Assembly (NCBI GenBank): GCA_949825045.1
Contig: OX463809.1
Span: 7,157,501-7,221,500, forward strand
Length of the DNA stretch: 64,000 nucleotides
Source: Argyresthia goedartella
Taxonomy: Eukaryota; Arthropoda; Insecta; Lepidoptera; Argyresthiidae
Reading direction: 5' to 3'
Part shown: positions 1-10,745 of the stretch, one piece after another
Layout: each line of letters begins with the position of its first letter
Position numbering within the stretch: position 1 is the stretch's first letter
Program-made: the position numbers and the translations under genes
Notes under the pieces: generated by a model
What the model was told of the DNA's origin: nothing
The model's database searches: none
What the model saw: only the letters and a program-made list of their open reading frames with translations

Positions 1-494
1 TAATCAAATTTTTTAGCATTGCCATTTGCTACACACTACATAGATATTTTGAATGACACATGACACAAACCTAAGTACAGCAAAATCTGTACAGAGTACC
101 AACGCACCTTAAAATTCTAAAAGGAGTGGACGGGCAAGATTGCGAACTCTGATTTGCACTTCCTTACTTTTGCAAATTACATGTTTACCGACAGATAGGT
201 AGATGCAGATAATGTAGTTTCTTTTTGCATCAAACAATAAAGTCGTGTCAAAATCGCACTCCAGTCGGTAAACTAATTAATGACCGCACGTCCCTTCTTA
301 CGAAACAGCTTTTCAGGTCACCCGAAAGACCACGGCACGAATTCATTGAGCCATTGTGTCCATTGACCCGAGACGAAATACAGCGCGAACGGAGACATTG
401 TGATCGATCGGTCGACGGGTTGATGAACTAGTTGCAAAATCGATCCGATTCCGGTTCTGACGTAATGAGTTAATGACTAACTTTCTTTGTGTTT
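1..494. other. Unassigned leading segment
   Basis: No gene or known repeat is recognised. The stretch 240-430 is less AT-rich than its surroundings and holds a short open frame without an ATG (225-431, plus strand) that matches nothing I know. It could be a fragment of an older element cut by the window edge. Confidence 0.4.
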
Positions 495-1165
495 GGTGGG
501 TGTTTGTACTGCGGCATCAGCTGGTTGGAGAAATGGTAGGTATCTGGGCCACACGCTTAACCTCTGTAGTGTGGCGACCTCTGTGGCTTACCTCTGTCTC
601 ATAACATAACTCATAAGCGAGAGGTCCCGAGTTAAGTACCGATTCCGGAAAAGAAGAAGAATTTCCTGGAAGAAAAAGTCTTGTATGTTAAATGTTTATA
701 AAGCACGGTTTCTGATTCCCACGACTTTATTGCCACGACTTTGATGGGTGTTTGTACTGCTGCATCAACAGTTTGGAGAAATGGTAGGTATCTGGGCCAC
801 ACGCTTAACCTCTGTAGTGTGGCGACCTCTGTGGCTTACCTCTGTCTCATAACATAACTCATAAGCGAGAGGTCCCGAGTTAAGTACCGATTCCGGAAAA
901 GAAGAAGAATTTCCTGGAAGAAAAAGTCTTGTATGTTAAATGTTTATAAAGCACGGTTTCTGATTCCCACGACTTTATTGCCACGACTTTGGTGGGTGTT
1001 TGTACTGCTGCATCAACAGTTTGGAGAAATGGTAGGTATCTGGACCACACGCTTAACCTCTGTGGTGTGACGACCTCTGTGGCTTACCTCTGCCTCATAA
1101 TTCATAAGCGAGAGATCCCGAGTTAAGTACCGAATCCGGAAAAGAAGAAGAATTTCCTGGAAGAT
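495..1165 (+). repeat. 248-bp tandem repeat with SINE-like head, about 2.7 copies
   Basis: Three units start at 495, 743 and 991, exactly 248 bp apart and nearly identical. The third is cut after about 175 bp. Each unit carries a segment such as GCGAGAGGTCCCGAG followed by a degenerate B-box-like stretch, resembling the tRNA-derived head of lepidopteran SINEs elsewhere in the window (for example 21605-21690). The third unit has a small deletion in the CATAACATAACTCATAAG part. The missing end of the unit reappears at 1788, so the array was interrupted by an insertion. Confidence 0.9.
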
Positions 1166-1787
1166 AAATTGTATAAATAATTTTAAAACAATGCAATAAT
1201 GATAAAATTAGTATATAAATTAAAATTAAAATTTAATGATTTAAAAAAAATATTTAAAGGAATTCGGCAAATTTTTATTATTCATTATTTGTGCCTGACA
1301 ATTACCTACGCGGGCGCAGGCACCAGCTGCTAGCGGGCGGCTCGCACCGCACGGTGGCGCGCCGGCAGTCTCCGCTTGTCCGGGCGCGGGACAGCCTGAA
1401 TGCTCTGTTGGCGGTAGCACCACTGAACGATTTGTTTGGTGATGCATGGAGGGACATTGTGCGAATGTGTGGCAGGTTCTGCGAGATGATGGAATGACAG
1501 TAATGTCAAATTATAACATTGAATTTGGTTTTTTATTAAATAATTTAATTGATTTGTGATTGATGACATATTGTGAATTTTAATTTGGATTGTAAATATT
1601 TTATTTTATTGTTATTTTTGAATACCTATTGAATTTAATTAATATAAAATATTGTGAATCCTACATGTAAGTGTAAGGAATCTATTGTCTAGGTATATAT
1701 CTGCAATTTATGTCGATTTGGCGTCGGCTGTCAAGGCAAAAATAAATTATGTTAATAAATAAATAATAAAAAATTATAATAATAAAA
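1166..1787 (+). mobile_element. 5'-truncated LINE 3' end, possibly R1-like
   Basis: This AT-rich block separates the two parts of the third 248-bp unit. Its first half is GC-rich at 1290-1500, with an open frame ending in a TGA at about 1497. The tail of that frame has a W-x-x-I-V ... F-C-E pattern, like the end of R1-type LINE ORF2 proteins. It is followed by an AT-rich 3' UTR and an AATAAATAAATAATAAAAA tail at about 1745-1785, as expected of a truncated non-LTR insertion. Seen: the interruption, the tail and the reading frame. Inferred: the family. No clear target duplication was found. It could instead come from another LINE clade. Confidence 0.45.
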
Positions 1788-1830
1788 AGTCACGGTTTCT
1801 GATTCCCACGACTTTAGTGCCACGCCAAAA
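1788..1830 (+). repeat. Remainder of the third 248-bp tandem unit
   Basis: CACGGTTTCTGATTCCCACG and the following ACTTT...GCCACG match the last part of the first two units (about 953-990). This shows that the tandem array continued here before the 1166-1787 insertion. Confidence 0.8.
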
Positions 1831-4020
1831 GTGAAGGTCAGTTGAAGGTGAGTGAAGTGCTAACACTGGAGCGACCGTGTCAATGTTAATGTGCAGCGGT
1901 CAGACCACAAGCTCGGCAATTTAATCTAATAGGTTTTATTTTAAGTATTATGTCGTTAGGTCCTCGTCAGGTATTTAAACTTTGATAAGCTAGACTTTGC
2001 TAATATATTAAAGCAAATCAAAAGTTATTTATTACTGCAGATGTTTACAAATGTGCTTGGTAGGTACATGTTTTTACCACTTCTTGGCATTGGGACAAGC
2101 AGGGCAAAGAAACTACCACAGATGACACATAGAGGTTGCAAACCAGCTGTTCTTTGGTGATAAACAAATATCTTGACGCCAACAAATAGTAAAAGTTAAC
2201 TACCGTATGATAGACACCTCAACAGAAATCGAGCCGTACTTACTGAGAACGCATCATCGCGTGCACTTAAAGCAAATCAAACTCTCGCGATACAACCGTC
2301 AAGTGCCGATGCTAAACAGCAAAGATTTCTCTGAGAACAATGGAAACAAACTCCCGCGTCATGAATCGTAATAAGTACAAACGAAAGCCTGAGCAAGTAA
2401 CTATGAAACCGCCTTATGAATGAAATCTTAGTCCACATGAGTCGACATAAAAGGTGTCTGTCATACAGGAGACGAGGTAGCACCTACAAAGACTGAACTT
2501 CAGCTGCAAACTAATGGGGTTGGCCGCTGAAAGATAATAACATGTGGCGCCATTGCATTCGGTTCCTCCATCCAGTTGCCACTCAAAACGATGGACTTAC
2601 TCTTGGGTCTTTTCTGTGATGAATTAATTAATTATAAGAATGTATTTAGTACACAACAAATGTCATTTTACCTGATGTAATTTTGTATTTTTTTTCCAAT
2701 TAACAGCACCTGATCGACAATTGATTACACCCTGGTAACTCTAAAGCGTGTAGACAAATGAGGTCAAGTGAGTGCCGTATAATGTAAAAAAGCGATGCAA
2801 AAACTAAGTGGTTTAACAAGATAACTACCATGAGTATTTTCCCTGCTTTTCGTACTCAGCAAACAGTAAAGTAAACATATTCCATGAAATGATTCCTTCG
2901 CTAACTTCGCTCCATCTCTAGGAGACGAAAATTTTACCAACCAAGTACACAACAACACTTATTTTGATTAAAATGTTAATAATTTCATACAAAATCAATT
3001 TTTCATGGGTTACAGTCTAAGCTAGCCACTACAAGAATGACATAGTGTTACGATCTTTCCCAAACAAGGCCACCAGGCACATTAATACTCACTTTTCAAA
3101 CTAATTCTCGTCGCAAAGAGAACAATTACACTTTTACTCCTTTTTTATTGCCTCTTAACTACTGGAGGTAACCACAAATATCCAGGCCTTTCGCCAGGCG
3201 GAACAGGACACTTTTAGACACGCTCATACACACAAAATAATGCATGCTATAAAATCTTTGTCGTCGCCATACACCTCGATACATATTGGGAGTGAAAAAT
3301 AAAGTGGCTCTGATCAAAACGGTTTTATAGTGAAAGTAGTTCAGATTAAATCATCAACAAGCTCAACAGCTCCGGCGTTATCCATTGTTTACGGGACACC
3401 TTGTATATACGGATGGAAGACGGTTCCAGTTTTAATTGTTCTGGCGAATTGTAACGTGCCGGGAAAGCATTCGGAATGTTTGTAACTTTCTATGAGATGT
3501 ACATTTTATTTACCTTTCTTTACAAATGTAACCTGTTATTATCTAACTTATTTGTGTTCAAACATGACAGTAAAACCCATAGGGGCCCAATTTCACTAAT
3601 TAACAAAATAATTTAAATACAGACTCGGAGTGGGCTATTGACTTGAAAGGCCAATTGCGCTAACCAGTTAACTTGGAGTTAAATAGGTACGGCACCTAGG
3701 TAACTGATAGCAAAAATTATACATATGTTGTACATTACGCCAGAATGTATGAGCTTCCCAGTCCCAAGATGGCGGAAGCCCTAGCCAGCCTTGGAGAGCC
3801 AATTTATATTCAATTAGGGTGCCTGTGAAATGTCTCTACGCTTACAAAATAAAGGCCTCCTTAACCATTGCATTAAATGCTATAATAGTTGCACATAATC
3901 GTATGAATCATGCAACATCATGCCACACATTCAATACTAATACCAGTAATGCATATTGCATATTGTGATGCGATTTAAAAGTGCGTAATTTCTTAGAAAT
4001 GCATAGTTAAAAATAAACAC
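1831..4020. other. Unassigned AT-rich sequence
   Basis: No convincing gene. Open frames are short and on scattered strands and frames. At 3380-3410 there is a 'CGGGACACCTTGTATATA' string often seen in arthropod interspersed repeats, but no ends could be defined. Confidence 0.4.
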
Positions 4021-4110
4021 CGGCCAAGTGCGTGTCGGTCTTCGCCCATTCAGGGTTCCGTAACAAATATTTATATTCTACATTTGTTACGGAACCCTGA
4101 TAACCTAATA
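4021..4110. repeat. Two inverted ends of the 'GGGTTCCGTA(A)C' dispersed repeat
   Basis: The block begins CGGCCAAGTGCGTGTCGG, the typical end of this lepidopteran repeat. At 4051-4068 and 4082-4099 it holds a perfect 18-bp inverted repeat (CAGGGTTCCGTAACAAAT and its complement) around a 13-bp loop. This looks like two copies meeting head to head or a fold-back derivative. Confidence 0.7.
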
Positions 4111-4673
4111 ACTAAGAATTTAAAATTTAAAACACTTGTTTCCATTTTAGGTTGATAATTTTGAACCTCTGGACTGATTTTGATAAAATATATCGACGAA
4201 CCATCACAGTGAAGTCTACTACCAACTATAAAAAATGCATTAAAATCAGTCCCCGTTAGATTCCGTATTAAGCTGAGAATTTTCGAACTACCGAACCGAT
4301 TTTTATAAAACATATCTAAGATTATTCACAGGGAAGTCCACTACCATCGTTTACTGAAAACCCCAACAAAGTACTACCACCTGTTTGATCGCTAGGGTTC
4401 CACGCACAGATACACAGACACACCGGCCTACAGAGGCTTCAAACTTTAATAACACCTCACCCTGGTCGTTAGGGGGTTGAAAATGTGGAAGTCAATCTGT
4501 GTCTCAGTAATACATTCTTTCTGACTTGTGTGCAGCGTCACCAAAATCCGTCCACCCGTTTAAGCGCCTTTAAGACCTCACTTTTTCGTCCTCTCGACTT
4601 GTACCGCATCACCAATATCTGTCCATCCATTTAAGCGATAGGGTGCCACAGTCAGACGCATACAGAGACAAAT

Positions 4674-4676
<3 letters not shown>

Positions 4677-4741
<65 letters not shown>

Positions 4742-4793
4742 ACACACACACACACACACACATACATACATACATACATACATACACACAGAC
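4677..4793. repeat. (CA)n microsatellite followed by (CATA)n
   Basis: Almost pure CA dinucleotides from 4677 to about 4763, with one CAGACA interruption, then (CATA)n to about 4787. Open frames here (poly-Thr-His or poly-Cys-Val) are artefacts of the repeat. Confidence 0.97.
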
Positions 4794-4928
4794 GTAAACT
4801 TCAAACTTATAACAACCCTCTTTTTAGTCGTCTCTGACTTATACCATATCACCAATATCCGTTTACCCGTTTGAGCGCTAGGGTGCCACAGATAGACACA
4901 CACGCAGATCCACCCTCATACACAGACA

Positions 4929-4958
4929 CACTCACACACACACACACACACACACACA
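4929..4958. repeat. Short (CA)n microsatellite
   Basis: About fourteen CA dinucleotides inside another degenerate unit of the surrounding repeat. Confidence 0.9.
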
Positions 4959-5220
4959 TCCTCACACAGCCACACGTCGTCTGGGGTGAAAAAGTCTAAA
5001 ATTTGGTTGACTTGTGTTAAGCTAATAAGTTTCGAACTACTGAACCGATTTTGATAAATCATAGCTAAGGACCATCGCAGGGAACTGTACTATCATTTAA
5101 AAAAACGCATTTAAATCCGTCCACCCGTTTGAGCTCTAGAGTCCCACAGACAGACATACACACAGACACATACACTTCAAACTTATAAAATCCCTCTTTG
5201 TCGTCGGGGGTTGAAAATGA

Positions 5221-7040
5221 GAAAATTTTAAAGAAAAAAATTTAATTTTACAATTTATTGGTATTTGTTAGTTTAGTATACATAATAATAAACATTATTA
5301 AGTATTTCACGCTCAAAGGTAAATGGGAAGAAAAAATATCTTCAGTACAAAATTTTATACTTAGATTTATGGGAGCCCCCCTTAAAAACCTTTAGAAATA
5401 TTTTTTCAATTCGTGTGGCTTTGGGTCAACATGCTGTGAAATTTTTAACACTGTTGGTCTAACCATTTCAGGTTTTACAGCCGCGAAGGACGAACAGATG
5501 CACACTCACTACAATAGGGCTCCGTTTGAACCTAAAAATCTAAAAATCGAACTTCAAAGTCATGCATGAAAAGAGTTTTAGATACTTCCCGGTCACACAT
5601 TCTAGCGTAGATCATATGTGCACCTGGATTTGTGACGTCACAAATTGACCATAGGACATAGGACCATAGGACCAGAATTTTAAATAATTCCCAGCGAAGC
5701 GAGGTGCATAGAGATTACCACCGCACTCATAATAGTAGTCAGAATATTAGAGCTATGCGTTTTGTTAGATTCCTAAAATTGGGGTAATCAGAGGTCACTG
5801 ACCAACAATCCGACAATGTAATTCGTAACAGTTGTAGTAATTCTATGAATACAGGCCCCAGATATTCGCGGTCCATTCGTCCGAAACATCCGATGGCTGC
5901 GCCCGCGCAACTTTCTCATTTAGAGCATTCAGCAACGGTATAATTTATTAACTTGTGAAGTATCAGACCATTTCGCAACACTCCAACTGTGAGGCTGTGT
6001 TGTTTTATTTTGAATATTTAATATATAGTATACTATAAAGTGATTATCAAGAAGCAAGCACGAACGTTTGAAACGAAACATAATACGTATTATTTTTTGA
6101 CCCTTTTCAAAATAGTTAATAATCATATTGATGCTATTTTATTACAGTCACTTGCTCTTAGAGTACCCCGACGCTGTGAGCGAGCTTTTAGAAAAAAAAA
6201 AACATTTTCTATATCCCTCGTAGTCGTACTTCTTATTTATTTATTTATTTATTTAGATACAAACGGTCATGTACATTATTTTTAAGTTGAAATATAGTAT
6301 AGATCATCTAGACCTAAAGTATCCTAAACTAAATAAAAATAATAAATAATTATTATGCGGGTAATAGTTTCATTAAGAGGGCATGCAGGTTGTATAATGA
6401 TAAGTTTGTACATTTCGATATTTTTTGCAGTAACTTAAATAAACTCAAAAAACTAACCATTACTTCGGAATCAATTTAGGCTGTGTGTTATATATAGATA
6501 TGCTTTATTTTTGTTTTTCATTTGTGCTCATGGGCGTAGATACACATATTTACATCTATACATACATTTACGTATGTTAGTTGTATGTAGTATTTGAATT
6601 TTGTATCTCCTTATTTGAAATATTTTTTTTTTTATTGTGGCCTTTAAGTACCTTTTAAGTTGTCATGCACAAAAGCAATTCTCTCATAAATATATATTTT
6701 TAAATGTTTTGGTTTGTAATATTATTGTTAGGTATCTGTAAGTCTACTTTTTATAAAAATATATATATATTACTTACAACTATGTGACACTGTTTGTTTG
6801 TTTAATAAATAAATAAAAAAAAAAAAAAAAACTAGATTAAAAAAACCTACTTCTCGTATTTATGCATTCGGGCTCTAGCAGTTGCATTCACTTACAGGTG
6901 ATATTTAACTAGCTGACCATATTTTGGGAAATGATAGTACCCTTCATTCCCAAACATGTGGTAGGCTAATTAAATGTCACCCAGCATAGATACATCAAAT
7001 AAATTGCATATTTTTTTAATATTTTTTATATAACCTTCTG
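5221..7040. other. AT-rich sequence with LINE/SINE tail remnants
   Basis: No gene recognised. A (TTTA)n run at about 6232-6256 looks like the 3' tail of a minus-strand retroelement. AATAAATAAATAAA followed by a long A-run at about 6803-6831 looks like the 3' end of a plus-strand one. A motif near 5955 (GTGAAGTAT..GACCATTTCGCAA) recurs near 14440, showing a shared short repeat. Confidence 0.45.
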
Positions 7041-7430
7041 GGTGTCCCACTGCAGGGCAAAGGCCTCACTGTTTTGAGCCTTCACAACTTTTGTCGCCGC
7101 TATAGTGGCTCACACTGGCTGGAACTTGTCCAGGTCATCCCTCCATCTCCTCCTGGGTCTTCCCCTACGCCGGTTTCCGTCTGCAGGCACCCAGTCAGTG
7201 GCTATCTTTGCCCATCTGTCTGGGTGCATTCGACTTACGTGTCCGGCCCAGTTCCACTTGAGTTTTGCGGTCTGTACGCCTACGTCAGCGACGCCAGTTT
7301 TGGAGCGCAGTATGGTGTTCCTGATGCGGTCTGTGCGTTTAACTAACAGAATACTGCGTGCGTTCCATCGCCCTATGACAAACCTTGGGCCTGGATTTCT
7401 GATGTTCGGTCAATGACCAAGTTAGTGCGC
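7041..7430 (-). pseudogene. 3' end of an RTE-like LINE ORF (RT C-terminal tail)
   Basis: Read on the minus strand, the segment encodes a run with 'RIRNTILRSKTGVADVGVQT', then 'LKWNWAGHVSRM', 'RRRGRPRRRWRDDL' and a final 'EAFALQWDTQ'. This is the typical C-terminal tail behind the reverse transcriptase of lepidopteran RTE-type endonuclease-RT LINEs. Only about 125 codons remain, so the copy is strongly 5'-truncated, and neither the catalytic RT nor the endonuclease is present. The neighbour downstream on the plus strand is the dispersed repeat that hosts the BEL element. The element class is clear; the clade is less certain. Confidence 0.75.
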
Positions 7431-7504
7431 TGTTGGTTAGGATGGGCGGGATACACAAATGAAATTAATTTATAATCATTTAATTTAATTTATTTCTATT
7501 TAAT

Positions 7505-7641
7505 ACTTATTTCACATTAATAATTTTAGGGTTCCGTACCTAAAAAGGTAAAAAGGATTAATTCGTTGTCCGTCTGACAAGGCAAGTCCCTTTTTCTCAG
7601 TAAAAAAGATCTTCTAAAGATATCAAGTTGAAATTAATATC
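7505..7641 (+). repeat. Left half of a 'GGGTTCCGTACC' dispersed repeat, split by BEL
   Basis: Starts with TTTTAGGGTTCCGTACC and contains TTGTCCGTCTGACAAGG and TATCAAGTTGAAATTAATATC, all recognisable in the related copies at 16690-17460 and 34256-34672. Its continuation is at 13635-13765, so the BEL element landed inside it. Confidence 0.85.
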
Positions 7642-8219
7642 TGTTTAATATTTATGCGTCGGAAACGCACCGGTTTTTTGTTGCGCGAATCGATCGCGAG
7701 TAATCGAGACATCACTATCGGAAACGGACCGCAGATGTCACTCGTACCGGAACGAGATGTAAAATTGGAGGTTATCTTTACCTTTGGTCTTGTCTCATCG
7801 GGAGAATAACATGGCGGCTCGGGCCCCGTGGCATTGATGGTATTTCGGTGTACCAATTATCATACAGGCATCGGGCCTGGTCGGAGTGTAAATCTACCTC
7901 ATAGCGTCGGGCTATTGATCGTAATTAGATTCGCGTCAGCGGTCAAGTGATTTGTGTTGTGAAGCACATAGTCGTATCGGCGGCGACTCCACGTGCCGCC
8001 AGCAGTGCGCCGGCGACGGCGTCGGACAGCGACGGCAAGGATTCAATCCATATCCTATCCCAACTGTGCCCCCTTTCCCGAATTCCTGTCTCGAATCGAG
8101 CCTTCGATCTCCTGTCTACGGTGACAAGGTAACAAATTCATCACTTCTTTTCTCTCACGTGGCAAAGGCACATCCCCCTCAGGATTCTACGCCGTTCGGT
8201 AGGCGTGGGAAATTAAACA
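7642..8219 (+). repeat. BEL 5' LTR (578 bp)
   Basis: TG...CA ends with 8-bp inverted termini TGTTTAAT/ATTAAACA. It is identical to the 3' LTR except for three substitutions (two near 7720-7730, one in the GCAGTGCGCC string near 8006). As the 5' copy it should hold promoter and transcription start, but I could not place a TATA box or initiator with confidence. Confidence 0.95.
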
Positions 8220-8222
8220 TTT

Positions 8223-8238
8223 TGGTAGCAGAGCGTGG
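8223..8238 (+). promoter_or_regulatory. Putative primer-binding site
   Basis: TGGTAGCAGAGCGTGG begins three bases after the LTR's terminal CA. The leading TGG is complementary to a tRNA CCA end, as expected for a minus-strand primer site. The matching tRNA was not identified. Confidence 0.65.
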
Positions 8239-8897
8239 TTTCCTAGTGGGAAATCATCGATTCACGGTAGGGTTGCCTTTGTCACATTGTAGTTGGGAGA
8301 AAAGAATATCCCAGATTGGCTCAAGTCGGCAATGAGTATGTGGTCTGTATACCACGATTAAAGTTCATTTTCGGTAAGTGAAAGTATAAGTGCCAATTTA
8401 GTTAACAGTTGTTATAAATTTGTAGTCGGAAACTACTGGAACTACTAAAGGATTGAACAGTCATTCTGCGAAGCCTAGATTGTATTACTTGCGATAGAAC
8501 GTCGGGTTCTATAGTCCTACAGTGTTATTTCGGTTTACACAGCAGGGTCGGGCTATTTAAGGGGTATTAAGCTGATTTTGCTGACCTCAAAGGAAGTGTG
8601 GTTCCTATCGGAGGGGCCACTGCTAGAAAAATAGTTTTTTTTATAATAACCTTGTGTGTTATTTGTATTGTACCCCATGGTGGCATTCTCTAATTGATTT
8701 AGAGTGTATATTATAAGGTGTATGTCCACAGGGCGACCATATCAAATATTGTTTATGATTTAATTGTTTAGTGGTTGCCTTGGGTTTTACAACTTAGTTT
8801 TAATTTCTGTGCCCAGCGCTGACGGGAAAGTGCTGGTATCTGGCTGTGCTTAGTTCGGCAGTGAAGCATAGGACCAGGAACAATTAAATCGGTAACC
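8239..8897 (+). other. BEL untranslated leader
   Basis: About 660 bp between the primer site and the gag start, with no open frame that continues into gag. It probably contains the RNA packaging region by analogy with other LTR elements, but no motif shows this directly. Confidence 0.6.
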
Positions 8898-10700
8898 ATG
8901 GCACCTTCGCCCTTGACGGTACTGCGATATGGTGTCCGTGAGGAGATGAGATGGCTCGCCCATACTCACAAGTATGTGGAGCGACCCGACATGGACGATG
9001 TCCTGCTCAAGCGTGTGGAGGACGCAATGACACGCGTCGGGAAGGTGTGTCGGCTGGCTTCCGAGGCTGAAGCCCTCGGGCTTACGGATGAGGCCTCGGT
9101 GGCTGCAGTGAGGCAGCTCTGCGCGGATGCTGACCAAGCGATGGACTGCTTGGGCGACATTGAGCGTCGCGCCGAAAAAATTAAGCGGTCGCGTCGGGAT
9201 GACCGCGGGGAGGGTAGCGGAGACCCCCCCCCTAAGGGTGTGGTTGGACGGCTTCCACACCTGGAGATTCCGGCCTTCGGTGGGGCAATTGATGAGTGGC
9301 CGGCATTCATCAATTTGTTCGATAGCCTGGTCCACGGTCGGGACGACCTGGACAGCGCCTACAAGTTGGCCCAGCTATTGATGGCACTGCGGGGTGAACC
9401 GAAGGAGTTGGTCGGTCACCTAACGGTTACGGCGGGCAATTATGAGATTGCCCGGGTCATATTGTTTGACCGCTACCAACACAAAAGGCGGTTGGTTGAT
9501 GCGCAGCTGGGGAAGCTGTTCAGCATCCCAAGAGTAACCCGGGATGTTGACATCCGGGTACAGGTGCTCAACCCTGTGCTGGTGGCCACTAAGGCCCTTC
9601 AGAACCTTGGTCTGCCGGTAGACCAATGGTCATATATTGTGTTATATATGGTTTTGTCACGGTTACCTGCAGCTGTTCAAAGTCGGTTTGAACAGCTGCA
9701 TGGGGGCAGTAGCTCGGAACTGCCCACGCTCGTCCAATTAACGGAGTTTTTGGAGGGTGAATGCAGGCGATGCGACACCATGGATTCGAAGGCCAGTGTG
9801 CAGCGCCAACCCGCGCGGATGCGGGAGGGGCCGCGCCCCCCACCCCCACGGGGGGGTGGTCGGTCAAAACAATTTGGCGTTTTGAGTGCCGCGCCGTCGG
9901 GTGACGGCTGTGTGCACTGCGACAGTGCATTTCATGAGGTGACCAGTTGCGCCAACTTTAGGGCGCTCGGTGTGGCTGCCCGCAGGAAGGTGGTCTTCCG
10001 CCACCGATTGTGTTTCGGTTGTTTGGGGCCGCACCCGCTGAGCGAGTGCTCACGGGCGTCCCCCTGTGAGGGCTGCGGTGGCAGGCACCACGTCGTGTTG
10101 TGCCTGAACCGGTCAGGCCCATCGGACGGTCACCAGGGCCGGACTCAGGTTGGTCGGTCACAGGGCCCAACCAGGGCCGGACTCAGTCCCCCTCCGGGCA
10201 ACGGGAGTCACCAACGGGGTGACTGGGGTACCCGCGGACGGGACCCCCCCCGAAGGGAAAGGGGCAGCGCGGGGGGTAACAGGCGGGACAGCCGGGGTTC
10301 GGTCGCCGCTGTCCAGGGTCAGCGAGGACTTCGGGCCGCTGGCTCACCGCGTGTTACGGGCGGGTGTCAGATGGCACCTATGAGTGGCGCGAAGGCTGGG
10401 AGCCCACCACCTTCTGCGCCACCCTGCCCGTCGCTCTGGGAGGCGAACAGTCGGATGTCGCCCCCATTCCTAGAGCGCCCCAGGTTGGATCCGCTCTCCC
10501 CCCTCCATCCACGGTGGCCACCGGGCACACCGTTCACAGTCCGGTATGTTTGGGTACCGGGACAGCGAGGGGCCTATTATGCGGGTTGGGACCCCCTGAT
10601 GTACATGCGGTCTGATATGCCACCGGTGGCATATCAGCAGCCGAGTTACCAGGCCGACGGGGGTCCCAGCGGGTTCGGATCCCGCGGAGGTTCCCGCTAG
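8898..10700 (+). CDS. BEL gag-like protein (600 aa)
   Basis: Structural protein of the element, expected to form cytoplasmic virus-like particles. It starts at an ATG in ACCATGG context. Residues about 120-250 ('LPHLEIPAFGGAIDEWPAF' onward) match the DUF1759 region of BEL/Pao Gag. Three zinc knuckles follow: a canonical CX2CX4HX4C near residue 339 (CVHCDSAFHEVTSC), then two CX2CX3HX4C-type knuckles near 373 and 391. The C-terminus is rich in Gly, Arg and Pro, as in nucleocapsid tails. The frame ends at a TAG (10698-10700), and the same frame stays open downstream into the protease. The gene therefore ends either at a nonsense mutation or at a read-through stop. It is GC-rich compared with its flanks, consistent with recent arrival. 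Confidence 0.9.
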   Translation: MAPSPLTVLRYGVREEMRWLAHTHKYVERPDMDDVLLKRVEDAMTRVGKVCRLASEAEALGLTDEASVAAVRQLCADADQAMDCLGDIERRAEKIKRSRRDDRGEGSGDPPPKGVVGRLPHLEIPAFGGAIDEWPAFINLFDSLVHGRDDLDSAYKLAQLLMALRGEPKELVGHLTVTAGNYEIARVILFDRYQHKRRLVDAQLGKLFSIPRVTRDVDIRVQVLNPVLVATKALQNLGLPVDQWSYIVLYMVLSRLPAAVQSRFEQLHGGSSSELPTLVQLTEFLEGECRRCDTMDSKASVQRQPARMREGPRPPPPRGGGRSKQFGVLSAAPSGDGCVHCDSAFHEVTSCANFRALGVAARRKVVFRHRLCFGCLGPHPLSECSRASPCEGCGGRHHVVLCLNRSGPSDGHQGRTQVGRSQGPTRAGLSPPPGNGSHQRGDWGTRGRDPPRRERGSAGGNRRDSRGSVAAVQGQRGLRAAGSPRVTGGCQMAPMSGAKAGSPPPSAPPCPSLWEANSRMSPPFLERPRLDPLSPLHPRWPPGTPFTVRYVWVPGQRGAYYAGWDPLMYMRSDMPPVAYQQPSYQADGGPSGFGSRGGSR

Positions 10701-10745
10701 GGACACGCCGCCCACTTACAAGGTGCCGCCACTCCACAGACGGTC

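Larger units (their letters stand above)
4111..5220. repeat. Degenerate tandem units with hydrophobic-repeat debris
   Basis: A recurring pattern of about 200-300 bp is visible at least four times (about 4150-4400, 4500-4660, 4840-4900, 5030-5170). Each unit contains 'CCGAACCGATTTT(G)ATAAA', 'AAGTCCACTACCAT', 'CCGTCCACCCGTTTGAGCGC' and 'GGGTGCCACAGACAGACA'. This is the body of the same dispersed family as 4021-4110, expanded locally and diverged. CA-rich microsatellites interrupt it. No protein is encoded. Confidence 0.65.

Noticed and set aside
225..431. Small protein-coding gene of 68 codons
   Set aside because: No ATG at its start, no motif and no sign of splicing. Length is within chance for this composition.
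4578..4903. Cys/Val- and Thr/His-repeat proteins
   Set aside because: Direct translation of the (CA)n and (CATA)n microsatellites.
8850..9335. 161-codon minus-strand frame
   Set aside because: Antisense shadow of the BEL gag frame.
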